A stretch of DNA of 64,000 nucleotides, from positions 150,729,323 through 150,793,322 of the forward strand of contig CM048745.1 in the NCBI GenBank assembly GCA_026315105.1, read 5' to 3'. The notes under the pieces were generated by a model that did no database searches, was not told the DNA's origin, and saw nothing but the letters and a program-made list of their open reading frames with translations. Positions 43,632 through 54,769 of the stretch are shown piece by piece (positions within the stretch are counted from its first letter, which is position 1; the number at the start of each line of letters is the position of its first letter). This DNA is from Locusta migratoria. Lineage: Eukaryota; Arthropoda; Insecta; Orthoptera; Acrididae. The translations under genes were made by a program, and so were the position numbers.

Positions 43632-45097
43632 CCGGGTGATAAAAAATTAGTATATATTTGAAAACTTAATAAATCACGGAATAATATAGATAGAGAGGTA
43701 AAAATTGACACACATGCTTGGAATGACATGTGGTTTTATTGGATAAAAAATAGAGGTTAAAAAAATGTCCGATAGATGGCGCTGGACTGCAAAACATCAG
43801 TGACTGTGCATGAAAATCGTGTATAAAAGGAGCTGTAATGCACCAGCAGTCGCAGCATGTTGACGTTACCTGAAAAGGCGCTTTTAGTGAAGCTGTATTA
43901 TCAGAATAGGGAATGTGCTAGTTTAGCGTTACGATCCTATCGCCATAGGAACGGGATTCGAACTGGTAAAGATCCGTTGACAAATGCAGCTGTGGCGAGA
44001 AAGACTTCGAAGTTCGAAGCCACGGGTTATTTCAATGATAGACCCTGCAGTGGCCGACCAAGCATAAGGCGTAATGTTGCTGAGACAGTTCAGGAAGAAA
44101 TGGAGACTGTAGCGGGTTCGTCTATGCATGGGGAACTCAGCGCTCGTGTAGTCGCATGTCGCACCGGCATTCCACACACTACTGTTTGCTATCCTTACAA
44201 AATTCATCGGCATCATGAACTGTTACCTGGCGATTTAGTGAAGCGGAGGGCATTTGCGGTGTGAGCCTTTCAAAATATGGCGGAAGATGACGTTTGGTTA
44301 ACGTGTTGTGGACCGACGAACTCATTTCACGCTCCGAGGGTCTGTCAACGCCCACAGCTGCAGAATTTGGGCTACCGAAAATCCTAGAACTGTCGTGGAA
44401 ACGCCATTGCACGACGAGAAAGTCAGGTATGAGTTGGATTTACCGCATCTACGCTTATCGAACCTTTTTTCTTCGAGGAACAGCGTAATTCTAGTTTTGT
44501 AACTGCCATCGTGACGGGTGAGAGGTACGCCGTTATGTTACAGAATCGCATCATCCCCAGCCTGGCTGATAAACACATGCTGGAACGTTCGATGTTTATG
44601 CAGGATGGCGCTCCACCCCATATTGATAGACGCGTGAAAGATCTTTTAATCTCGTGTGCTCAGCTGCCACTTTTGTCATGCTTGGCCTCCCAGTTCCCCA
44701 GACCTCATTCCGTGCGGTTATTGGCTTTGGGGTTACCTTAAGTCGCAAATGTATCGTGATCGACCGACATCTCTAGGGATGTTGAAAGACAACATCCGAC
44801 GCCAATGCCTCACCGTAACTCCGGATATGCTTTACAGTGCTGTTCACAACATTATTCCTCGAGTACAGCTATTGTTGAGGAATGATGGTCAACATATTGA
44901 GCACTTCCTGTAAAGAACATTATCTTTGCTTTGTCTTAAGAGAGCTTTCAGGCGTCTAGCAATACTTTTTTTAAAATTTTTTTTGTTCTAGTAAAACCCC
45001 AAGTCATTCCAAGGTGTGTCTCAATTTTACCCCTCTATCTACATTATTACGTGATTTATTAAGTTTTCAAATTTATAATGACTTTTTGATCACCCAG
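43632..45097 (+). mobile_element. Tc1/mariner-superfamily element with about 115-bp TIRs
   Basis: The ends CCGGGTGAT... and (inverted) CTGGGTGATCAAAAAG lie next to TA on both sides (43630-43631, 45098-45099). Inverted repeats extend about 115 bp (43632-43750 against 44983-45097), interrupted by small differences. It contains one transposase remnant. Confidence 0.88.
43857..44913 (+). pseudogene. Tc1/mariner-type transposase, decayed
   Basis: The plus strand starts MLTLPEKALLVKLYYQNREC (helix-turn-helix N-terminus), then KFEATGYFNDRPCSGRPSI, and GIPHTTV. After frameshifts it reads LWTDELISRSEGLSTP / HFTLRGSVNAHSCRIW (the first catalytic Asp in WTDE), PRTVVETPLHDEKV, MFMQDGAPPHIDRRVKDLL (second Asp), and FCHAWPPSSPDLIPCGYWLWGYL near the third acidic site. 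It ends with IRRQCLTVTPDMLY and HIEHFL at a stop. At least three frameshifts make it inactive. Length is as expected for a complete transposase of about 350 residues. Confidence 0.85.
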
Positions 45098-45749
45098 TAT
45101 TTTAGACCCAGTAGCTTTATAAAGGCATCTAAGTATCGGCTCCATAGTGGGCGGAAAGAGTGGGCACATCACGCACACATGTCCAGGATAATGTTCATGT
45201 CACATTCGTGGAAGTCCAGGGAAGGTTTAAACGGTGATAAAATATGGAAAAATTGCAAGAAAAATTTAGATTTAAAACATGTAAAATAATGACTTGGTTG
45301 TTGTATAGGGTGCGTTCAGAAATATAGCTTTTCTAAAGAGTAATTATTGTTCCGTATTTCGCTTTATATACTTCAAATCAAAAAAAATATTTTGAATTAC
45401 ACACTTTGTAAAGTATCTTACCGGCTACATCAGCGCTCAAGCTATCTACCAAAGCAAGACAGGTGATAATATATTAACGGAAAAAGATAATGAAAATGTG
45501 GACATATATTAAAACATTAGTTTAAAGAGGTAAAAGTACAAAACAGAGTTTGACAAAGCTAAATACAAATATCAAATAATTTTCGCTGTTAGGTAAAATA
45601 CCATCAGAAAGAATATTAAGTGTTAGGTGCATAAATATTACCACCATAGTAGAATCGTAATCGTATCATCCATAATTATTATTTATATTTTTATTATTTT
45701 TGTACTAAATGTTTCCAAAAAATCATAAAACTACAGGAAAATCTAAAGT
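45098..45749. other. Unassigned AT-rich sequence with a Helitron trace
   Basis: About 45329-45385 matches, on the minus strand, the segment 36618-36665 of the Helitron (AGAGTAATTATTGTTCCG and TTTCGC.TTATAT.CTTCAAAT). The remainder is unrecognised. Confidence 0.5.
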
Positions 45750-46640
45750 GGATCGTGAAACACTCCAGTGCGATTTTTTAAATTTAGAATCAGCTGCCAC
45801 TCTTGGCAACCAACAAGTATGTTGTGTACATCGTTTTTCAGTTGGTAGTGGTCTTCTCAAGATTAAATGGTAAGTCACAGCATAATACAAATATCCTAAG
45901 AGGGCTGTTTAGACTACCTCCTAGGTCTCTTATATAGATTAAACAGCAGAGGGGCTATCAGACTTACTTGAAGAACGCAAGATATTTCTGTTTTGAAACT
46001 TTTATCCATTGTGTAGGAACCTGCGACTGTTTATTGAAATAGGTTTCAGAAATTACAGCAACCAGTCGCCTTTTGTTTCTTCTTAATGAAGATTTATTTA
46101 AACCATTACCGGTTTCAAGCTGCCTAGCAGCTCATCTTCAGATGGTATAAAATATTACAAGTTACATTTCAATAGTTATGCACTTTACATGTAGTTTGTC
46201 CATATTTGGTCCGCTTATTGATAGAATATCAGAACACTTCTTTTCCATCATCATGCCACAACAAATCCCACGAATTTAAGGTGGTAAAATTAATAAATAT
46301 TTCACACACACTACGACTTTTTAGCCACTAGCATAACTTACAGCTTGTAAACAAGCTGTTTTACTGTTATGAATGAATCCAGTCGCACAATTGAAACGAT
46401 GGACACGCAATTTTATTAAAAGTTTCTGGTAAGGAATGACGTCAAAAGTCTTCATGTAATTTCAGAAAGATTGAACCTTTATTGTCCATAGGAGAATAAT
46501 GAGCTAGTAGTGTTGCACAAGAGAATTATTTTCTGAACAGTGGTGATTATGTATCAATAGATCGTTCATTTATAAGCTCCAAAAACTTGTTGTAGATGAC
46601 GTTAGTGATATGTATTCAAAGAGCTGTTAAAATACTAGTA
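45750..46640 (-). mobile_element. CR1/Jockey-like LINE split by a hammerhead-bearing insert
   Basis: The minus-strand pieces 46371-46640 (KTFDVIPYQKLLIKLRVHRF, the box around the first Asp) and 45750-46017 (FKTEISCVLQVSLIAPLLFNLY, then REDHYQLKNDVHNILVGCQEWQLIL) are consecutive parts of one RT. The block 46018-46370 interrupts them. Flanks ACTGTTTATTGAA and ACTGTTATGAATGAA may be a decayed target duplication. Highly degenerate. Confidence 0.7.
46103..46141 (-). ncRNA. Hammerhead ribozyme motif within a LINE-interrupting insert
   Basis: On the minus strand: CTGAAGA, then stem II AGCTGCCTAGGCAGCT (six-plus pairs around a three-base loop), then GAAACCGGTAATGG. The core boxes are intact. Unlike the other loci there is only one copy here. 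It probably marks a Penelope-type terminal repeat. Confidence 0.65.
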
Positions 46641-49545
46641 ATAATTACTGGAGAAAGAAGGCGTGACACAGCTATTCCGAGTGTGCATAAAAGGGTGATT
46701 GTAGTACTCAGCGTACAATAAGAAACTGCGATTAAATCTGATTATCATGTCTTTTCATTTAATTTTAGTAACGTAAAATAATCAGTGAAAAATTGAATAA
46801 ATTAATAGCATTTGATTATACTCTACGCAGTGAAAGGAAAATGACTGTCCATAACTTGTAATTTATATACTGTCGGACTGTGACACAACCGCGGCTAATC
46901 GAACAGTTATGGGCCACTAAGTGTGGCACCCGTGCTAGCCTAAGGACCGAAACTTCCCTAATATTTATGCAAACACGAAATAAATTGTGGAAAGTGATAA
47001 CTATGTTTGAAATAGGTGTAGCTATAGCAGTAAAAGAGATCTGATTACTATGAAACAAAAAATTAACTAGGTAATCTTGCAATACTATTGTTGTGCTAAT
47101 TAAAATTATTAACAAAACGTTTCATTAATAAAAATGTATACACTGTCGCCAGCCTAATGAGGCATAAGAATACCAAGCAGTGATAAAAATGCAGTTAAAT
47201 TTAGAAGCTTCGCGTAGAATAAATATAGGGTGGAAAAACTTTACCACCAGTTTCATAAGAGATAAAAAATACCAATCACAAAATTAATAAAGATTTAAAT
47301 GAAAGCTGTAATTATTTAAATTATTGTCATCAATTATTATCATCAGTTACTTTCTGTTACTATAGAATATAGCGTGGAATGCAGAATTGCAGTGCAAGTG
47401 GCACTCAGAAACAAAGTTACTAAAAGGCTTATAATTAGTGGTGAAAAATAATAAAAATCTACTGATGTTATGGTCAGTGCTGTTCCTAATGTTCTTTGTA
47501 AATAAGTGAGAAATTGGTTATGATTATGACCTCTATTAAAAAATCTACTTAAAGAACACTTTGTTGAAAATGATGAAATCTTTCTCCCTATCATCAAACT
47601 AATGATTCTGTTACAGTTAACTATTTTTTTTTAAATTAACAGTTTGCTGAATAGATTCATCAATTAAATCTGCTATCCTGGAATCTAGAATGAGGTCCCT
47701 CGAACTGTACTGACAATTTATAGGTACACTGTAATAAATTTTTACTAATACCACAAATAGAAGTTCGTGTCTGAACTATTTCAATTATATGAACTGGTTT
47801 AAATTAGTTATGTGGCAAAACAGTAACTTCTTCCTACCAATACTATTGTGCAAGAGCAATGAAATTTATAGTTGCAGCACTGTATATTGTACTAAGAAGA
47901 TTCTCCCAAAAAATTACATTATTAAAACAGATTGCAGCTTTTTTTTTAAAAAAAAAAAGAATAGGATGACTCGGTTAATAATTCTTTACAGGAGAGGATC
48001 CCTGTTAGGTTATGTGACTTGGTATAAATTAGGGTCACGTACATACTACTTTAAACAGAAATGTAACCTCTATTGAAAAACATTCAAAACACAAGTTAAA
48101 TCTCTCAACGACCAGTTTATAAACAGTAACAATAAATATTATGACCTGTTATTAATGCGGAGAAGTGGCGAGGTGGCATCACAGCGTATACAGCTCAGAT
48201 TTCATCTTTATGCAGTTTGTGAGCCGACATAACGGTTTCCAGTAGCTTCCATTTAGCTCCATATGCAGACAGTAAAAGTGTTACCATTGCATCTGCACGT
48301 TCACCGAGATAGTTGTAAGTAGACTGGTATTCTGCCTCAAGTGAAACAAATATTTGGCCCAGAATACAGTAGCACAAGTCTGCCACTACGTCTTGATGCT
48401 GTGCACTCCAAACTCAGGCTCACTACTGCTGTGAGCTCCCACCACAGACTGACTGCTCTCAACTCCCAACTCATACAGACTTCTCTCTCTTCGTTAGCTG
48501 CGCGCCAACACCACCTTTTCATTTACAACGGGATTACGTTCACATTGGAATCACTACATCTTTTACATATCATGCTGGTCGTGAAATATTACAAATTTAC
48601 ATAATACTTACATACATAAAACGATTCAAAAATAAAATTGACATTATCAAAATTAATATGCAAAAATAAACATGATGTAGATATTCAGAAAACATACAAA
48701 GCACATGAAGTACAGACATCACATACCATACAATAGTGGAATCGATTGTAACATGAATGAAATTTTCTATCTTACATAGCATAAAAATGAAATATTATTA
48801 TTAAAAAAATGGTCAAAATTGGGCAATGGCGTTAAAGGACTGCAACTTTATTAGCTAATGTTTTCATTAACCTTTGCAGCATAATTTGATCAAGTAAAAT
48901 TAGCAGAATTAGTAACACGTAATGTGTTATACAATGAGAAACAAAGAATTCTGGATCAGTAAAGCGTAACTGACAAACTCTTGGATAGGCACAGCTGTTT
49001 CTAGCTGTCATCGTTTATATCTTTTTTTCCAAACTCTGAGAAAGATGTATTATCGCATCTAATAACATTTACTGACTTTTGTTCTGATTAATTTCGCATT
49101 ACCCAGTGGAGTAACAATACTCTTCATACTTTTGGTTTTCTTGTTTTTGTCTATATTATCATTAAAAAGACAACATTTAAATTTCAATATTTTATAATTG
49201 ATAAATTCTATTAATCTCTTCATAATTTCAGACTATCTCAGAACAAACTAAGCAATTCAATCATTAACAATCATCAAAAGAAAAAAAAAATCTTACGCTG
49301 TTAATACTTAGTTATTTTATGAGGTCAATAAAGCTCTGAGAAAGAGCTTTCTGATTAATAGACTATGAAATTTACAAAATAAATATACAGCTCCGATGGT
49401 GACAACAAACCTCTCACCTGTGAGAGAATTCTTCGACGTTTCCTGGTCGGCAAATCAATTTGAGGTGTCTACAATAGGAATTTACAAGGTTCTTCACAGA
49501 AGGATCAGGCTGCAGAGGCGCACTACATTCATGAACAGCTTCAAT
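46641..49545. other. Long unassigned AT-rich intron sequence
   Basis: No conserved protein, tRNA head or large inverted repeat. A slightly GC-richer patch at 48130-48520 has short frames without motifs. An A run lies at 47943-47960. Confidence 0.5.
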
Positions 49546-49602
49546 GTTTTTGAAATAATTTAAACTGCAGCAGTAACATTTTACTAATATTTTTATTAGC
49601 AC

Positions 49603-49634
49603 GACGCGTTTCGGTAGCAAGCTACCATCATCAG
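49603..49634 (-). ncRNA. Hammerhead ribozyme motif, foldback 2 left
   Basis: The minus strand reads CTGATGA, T, stem II GGTAGC-TT-GCTACC (six perfect pairs), then GAAACGCGTC. This is the cleanest hammerhead core in the window, with a minimal stem III. Confidence 0.8.
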
Positions 49635-50254
49635 GTGCATTTTACAGTTACAGGTTCATTATTGTTTTATTATGCTTTGTGTTGTGGGTGCCAGTGAGGT
49701 TATGGTTGGATGTTTTAATCTGTTGGGGAAGATACAGCTATTTCAGTATTATGTTTCATGATTATAGTTTCTAGATTATTATATTGTTGTATTTACTTAC
49801 ATATTTGTTGATAATCTTGTTATCTGACACACACAAAACAAGAACACAGTTATGTATACATCACATGTAAACATTTCGTATTAGATGTTTACACTGTGCC
49901 AAAGATCCTTCGAAGCTAAGATAACCTATGGCATTTTATGGCATATGCACTGTAAATATTTATGTTAGTAGGTTATCTTAGCTTTTAAGGATCTTTGGCA
50001 TAGTGTAAACATCTAATACAAAATTTCTACATGTGGTGTATACGTAACTGTGCTTTTGTTTTCTGTGTATCAGATACCAAGATTATCAACAAAACTGTAA
50101 GTAAATACAACAATATAATAATCCAGAAACTATGATCATGAAACATAATACTTAAATAGCTGTATCTTCCCGAACAGGTTAAAACATCCAACCATATCGT
50201 CACTGGCACCAACAACACAAAACAGTAATGAACCTGTGACTGTAAAAAATGCAC

Positions 50255-50286
50255 CCGATGATGGTAGTTTGCTGCCAAAACGCGTC
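50255..50286 (+). ncRNA. Decayed hammerhead motif, foldback 2 right
   Basis: Plus-strand twin of 49603-49634 with CCGATGA for CTGATGA and AAAA for GAAA. Both conserved boxes are hit, so it should be inactive. Confidence 0.7.
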
Positions 50287-50411
50287 GTTCTAATAAAAAT
50301 ATTAGTAAAAAGTTACTGCTGCAGTATAAATTATTTCAAAAAGTTTATAATACAGTCGCAGACCTCAAAACAATCCACGTAACATGGATAACTTTATGTT
50401 CAATGTTGCAG

Positions 50412-50529
50412 GTGAAATTTTATCCAAGGAACCACCTTGCACTGGAGAAGTCTGGAACCCACCTTACGTCGACCTGTTCGTCGTCATGGACTCCACGTGG
50501 ACGCCGAAAGAGGCTGTTCGCCTGCTTAC
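50412..50529 (+). CDS. Host gene exon c (internal), unknown protein
   Basis: A 118-base exon between acceptor TTCAATGTTGCAG and donor CTTAC|GTGAGT. It starts with GT, completing the Arg codon begun at the end of exon b, and encodes EILSKEPPCTGEVWNPP, YVDLFVVMDSTWTPKEAVRLL, and two bases of the next codon. YVDLFVVMDSTW looks like a buried beta strand followed by an Asp-containing turn and a helix, but I cannot assign a fold or family. Phases across exons a, b and c are 0 and 1, so they splice in frame without missing exons. No matching downstream exon was found before 64000. Confidence 0.78.
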
Positions 50530-51818
50530 GTGAGTAACGAAACACACAGGAAATATGTCTATAGTTACTGAACATAATTATTAGAGGTAGAAAGGAAGGT
50601 TAAATTAATTTTTCTCGCAGACTATAGTAACTCTTCTATTACGATCGTGTCATATTTGTAATTTAGTATTTAACAGTTTTGAATCCAGGGAACTCAATAT
50701 TTGGCGGAATTACGCTAGAGATAATATATGTCATGCTTTCAGTGTTACACATCTGAGTGGTTTACTTTAAAATTCGGTTTGATTTCTCCTTTCCCTAACT
50801 AGTACCACAGAGTTAGTAGTCCATAAGTAAGAATGACAGCCATCCTACTTATCGAATAATTACGTGTAAAATAAATGATATGAGACATTTATCTGAAAAA
50901 AAATAACAATAAATTTTACAGAACAGGTCATCCCTTTCTGAGTTTCTTTTAAATCCATCTTTACTGATGAAAAATCAAGTGCAAAACAGTCGAAAGTTCA
51001 GGCACATTGAATGGAGCTGGACACATTGTAGTTATATCACAGTTTAACATATACAGTCGCGTCAGTCCCTATTATTTCTGTTATACGTCGCGACAGCAGC
51101 GCTCCAAGCGGCTGGCGAGGTACATTTATGAGTACGGTATCGGATGAGTGTTAATAGTGTCGTTTAAATTGACTTCAGCATAGTTTTTACAACAGGGAAG
51201 GTATGTACTGACATAAAAATTGGTAATAACTTGAAAATAACTCCACATTTGTTTTTATTAGGTTCCCTAAGAACCATTGGAAGATACGAAACGGAACTTT
51301 GCAGGACAGTTCTATTTAAGATCATTTTGAAGTCTACCACTTGTTAATCAAGAATTTAATTTTCGATTAAGAACAAAAAATGGCAAATAAAAACAGTAGA
51401 CTAACTTTTGCAGAATGACGTCGATTTTCTGCTAAGGAACGTCAAGGTTTCTTCACTACAGTTCCAGTAAAATCAGTAAGTGTTAAATGTTTAGTTGCCA
51501 ACACAATAGGGGAATGAAATTATAGAATAGCGAACTAGTAGAATAAAAACATTAGTTGCAGTTTCTTAAAATCAAATCAGTATGAATTGAATGTAGGAAA
51601 GAGTTGCGCTTGTACCAAACTTATGCAATCGTGAAACGAATCGCAATAATGACCAAGCATCTCTTTACGATTGACGGCAGCTTGCTGAAAACAGTGAATA
51701 AAAAATTATTGGGAGTAGGAGAATGTTTGACATCAAACTGCAGGGTTTATTACCGTGAGAATAAATAAATGATGCTCACACTTAGATTTTAGTAGCAGAG
51801 AGTATGAAGAGGCGTCCG
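50530..51818. other. Intron 3, no recognisable element
   Basis: Mostly AT-rich. The segment about 51177-51230 (CATAGTTTTTACAACAGGGA) is repeated at 53224-53275, linking it to the repeat unit around the tRNA-Thr-like sequences. Confidence 0.5.
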
Positions 51819-51827
51819 ATCAGTTCA

Positions 51828-52020
51828 AATGTTTGTTAAGCTTATGGTACTTAACTTAACGGCGTCATCAGTCCCTAAACTTACAAACTACTTACGAACT
51901 ACCTTATACTAAGGACGGCACAAATATCCATGCCCGAGGGGGGATTTGAACCCCCAACCGTAGTGGCCGTGCAGACCATGACTGGAGCGCCTCAGTCCCC
52001 TCGGCCACTGCGGCCTGCCC
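51828..52020 (-). repeat. tRNA-derived SINE, common type (copy K), TSD
   Basis: Minus-strand SINE flanked by ATCAGTTCA (51819-51827 and 52021-52029). Head with one change in the B box (GATTTGAACCC), standard body. Confidence 0.9.
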
Positions 52021-52095
52021 ATCAGTTCAGGAGTACAGAACAGGAAGACGAAGAGTCCTTCCGTTCTCTCTCCAGGCCGGTTGAAAAAATTATTA

Positions 52096-52156
52096 ATTGT
52101 GGCCAGGATTAGAACCTGGGATCTCCTACTTACTAGAGGTAGGTGCTTTAGACCAC
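52096..52156 (-). repeat. tRNA-Thr(AGT)-like 3' part, left locus
   Basis: The minus strand reads GTGGTCTAAAGCACC, an anticodon stem CCTAC/GTAGG with AGT in a loop enlarged by two bases, then a T arm CCAGGTTCTAATCCTGG. It is continuous with a tRNA 5' part at 53099-53125 if the LINE between them is removed. Confidence 0.78.
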
Positions 52157-53098
52157 TTTTTTTTAACCGCTGTTTGGTTTGTGTGTAAAAAAAATATTTT
52201 TTTATTTTATTTATTTTATTTTTTTATTTTTTTTTTTTATTTTTGGAAGGAACTTAAAAAAAGAATTACATTCCACCGCCACTTTCTCCCTAGAAAATAA
52301 AACAAAATAAATGACAAGCTACACCACTTCAGGCGTTGGCCCTATCTTATCCTAGGCCCAGTGTAACTAACCTATTTCTAATAGGGGGAACCATAAAAAA
52401 GGGTAAAAAATGAAAGGACATTCAGTGTAGCTACAAAAATGAAGTGTATTAATTTATTTGAAGTTCATTTTATTCAATTTTTTTTACCCGCAAAAGAAAA
52501 TATAAGGCTCAACTACTTTATGGCAGGAATACCCCAACTCCTGGGTGGATTACGAAAAAGACTATAAAGAAAATTTGAGAAATATTGTCCGTATTTTGGA
52601 TTGCGGACAACTGTGCAATGTCCTTCGTCCAGAAAGTTCCAAAAATCAAGTTCGTTTTTCTCTCCATGTACAAACAAGTAGTGAACCGCATGTCCATTAT
52701 ATCCATTTCACAGCGTTTGTCATCGTTTCTGGGTAATGTCCCGAGTCTGGAAAGAGGAGCAAATGGGAAAGTATGTGTGAGGTGTCGTACGCGTTATCAA
52801 AGCCAGTATCTGTCGCACCAACATCCAGACGCCTTCCGCCGATCCGCATACAAGTCGATGCTCGTCCGTGTCCATTACATCACAGGTGACGCACATTGGT
52901 GTGTCTGCGAGGTGAATTCTGTGAAGTCGTGACTGGCACACTTGTTTCCCGTTGACTGTCAGGTACCATGTGGACTGGACGTCAGTGGCAAGGTAAGGAG
53001 CACTCACCGAGCGCCAAACGACACTCCAGTTGACGCTGGGACGCTTCCCTTCAATCACATATGGTGATCGGTTCTTCTGAAGAAAGCCGTAGATCGCC
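52157..53098 (-). mobile_element. LINE 3' end inserted in a tRNA-Thr-like sequence (left)
   Basis: A minus-strand, 942-bp, 5'-truncated non-LTR element. The coding part (52720-53058) reads VVWRSVSAPYLATDVQSTWY, then a Cys-His cluster PMCVTCDVMDTDEHRLVCG of the kind found after the RT in several LINE clades, and LALITRTTP. It ends in an A-rich tail (minus strand; T-rich 52157-52260). The 8-bp TAGACCAC (plus strand) occurs at 52149-52156 and 53099-53106, giving exact ends. The target lies in the D loop of a tRNA-Thr-like sequence. Confidence 0.85.
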
Positions 53099-53215
53099 TA
53101 GACCACTCAGCTAACACAGCATTGTGGCCAGAGCAACTACACAGACTGTCTTAGAAGCGCGTCTCCCACCATACCACATACTTTAATTCTGCCTCATGTT
53201 CCCTTTGAAATGCGT
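53099..53215 (-). repeat. tRNA-Thr-like 5' part and upstream flank, left locus
   Basis: On the minus strand: about 90 bases of flank (CGCATTTCAAAGGGAACATG...), then TGCTGTGTTAGCTGAGTGG, the acceptor and D-arm region with A box. The flank and tRNA part are repeated inverted at 53424-53536. Confidence 0.75.
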
Positions 53216-53423
53216 ATTGACTTTACCATAGTTTTTTCAACAGGGAAGATATGTAGTGACAAAAAATTTGATACTTTTGGTATAATGAGACAATGTTATC
53301 TCAAGGAATTGTATTATTTGTTGATATTTATATCACCTCAACCTGAGGAACAAGGCGAGATAGTTTCTATTCACGTTCTTTGCTAGGGTGTTATTCCAAT
53401 GTAGGAGAGCCCTGGTAATTTGA
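53216..53423. other. Spacer between inverted tRNA-Thr-like loci
   Basis: Contains TTTTGGTATAATG and AATTGTATTATTTGTTGATAT (about 53275-53330), both repeated after the right locus at 54867-54903. The target unit therefore appears to be part of a larger repeat. Confidence 0.55.
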
Positions 53424-53536
53424 TACGCATTTCAAAGGGAACATGAGGAAGAATTAAAGTATGTGGTGTGGAGGAAGACGTGCTTTAAGACAGTCCGTGT
53501 AGTTGCTTTGGCTACAATGCTGTGTTAGCTATGTGG
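53424..53536 (+). repeat. tRNA-Thr-like 5' part and upstream flank, right locus
   Basis: Plus-strand copy of the left flank: CGCATTTCAAAGGGAACATG at about 53428, ending TGCTGTGTTAGCTATGTGG at 53518-53536, where the right LINE begins. Confidence 0.78.
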
Positions 53537-54768
53537 CTGCAATGAACTGGAAAGACACTTCCGAAAAAGTTCGGGGTGCTATAATGGAGAACTTATCACG
53601 TTCTTTAAATCAGATTCAGAGGGTATCCTGTCCAAAGCATACTATACAGCCAAAGTATTTCCAATACCAAGGACGATAGCCCGGAAAATTATGTCCAGAA
53701 TTACCAACTTCCTGTCGAAAGGAGAAATATTTCGAACAGCAGTCAAGGTAGCCACATTAGATCCGAGACATGGCGGTCTGGATCTAACTGACATCACAAA
53801 CAAAGCTTCGGCACTTTTCGTCAAGAGGCAAATGAATGTAATAAGAGAATACCAAGAAAGTATTACCAGCCAGCTCTTTGAAATCATTAAACCCGAAAAT
53901 CTAAAACCTCCTATTGATGTGCGAAAAATAAATAGTCGTCTACAGCATGAGAGGACATTTATATTGAACTAAGTTATTTGAGTACTGGACTTCGACTAGC
54001 TCAACAGATAACATCAGGAGCAATCATGCAGGAAAGGTGGAAAAATGAAGGCAGAAATAAAATAGAAAGACAGTATCCAAATTTAGGCTGGACTGCTATC
54101 TGGGAAAACATCAACTTAAAAGTCCTGACCTCCGATATAAGAACAACGTGGTACAAATCAGTGAACAACATCATTAGTACTCACGAAAGACTCTACGGAA
54201 TTGGTCTCAGTGATACCATTCTGTGTCAGCGGTGCCATCTAACAGATACAATAACACATAGATATACATGCGGTGGGAATATAAATAATTGGAAATGGAT
54301 TAAAGAGCAAATTGCATTTATTACAAGGACATCACCCAACAATATAACATCGACTGTTCTTCACAGACCTGAAGAACAGTACTTTCCAGACGCAAAAAAT
54401 AACGCCGTGTACTGGCTGATAGGAAGCTACGTAAATTATGCCATTAACAACCTGGGGCCAGACAACGTCATAGACTTCAAGACGTATATACGGAACGAAT
54501 ACTACAAAATTAATAGGTATATGGATCACAAAAAAGTTCGGTAACATGTTGAAAACTATATTTGAAAGGGTGGGGATCGGTTGAAAAAAGAATAAATAAA
54601 AAATAAGTAAATAAATTACAAATAAAAAAACACTTTATGTGAAAAGTTGTTTATTTGCGTTGTTTCTTACCTGTGAATGAAGATACCCTAAAGAAGGAGA
54701 GAAAGAATTAGATTTTCGGTTTGAAGGTAAAAAAAAAAAAAAAACAAAAAAAAACCAAAAAAAAAAAA
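53537..54768 (+). mobile_element. LINE 3' end inserted in a tRNA-Thr-like sequence (right)
   Basis: A plus-strand, about 1.23-kb, 5'-truncated LINE. It has an RT C-terminal segment (53691-53972, RHGGLDLTDITNKASALFVK), a frameshift, then a 188-codon frame (53978-54544) with YPNLGWTAIWENINLKVL, DIRTTWYKSVNN, the Cys-His cluster ILCQRCHLTDTITHRYTCGG, and IAFITRTSPNN, ending YMDHKKVR. A 3' UTR with an A-rich tail ends at 54768, directly followed by GGTCTATAGCACC of a tRNA-Thr-like 3' half. It is homologous to the left LINE but diverged, so it is a different family in the same clade. Confidence 0.87.
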
Positions 54769-54769
54769 C

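Larger units (their letters stand above)
49547..50345. mobile_element. Foldback element with hammerhead motifs at both ends (2)
   Basis: Almost entirely palindromic: the left arm (about 49547-49927) pairs with the right arm (about 49970-50345) over some 370 bases around a loop of about 42. The hammerhead motif is intact in the left arm (49603-49634, minus) and mutated in the right arm (50255-50286, plus). No ORF is conserved. It ends about 66 bases before exon c of the host gene. Confidence 0.88.
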
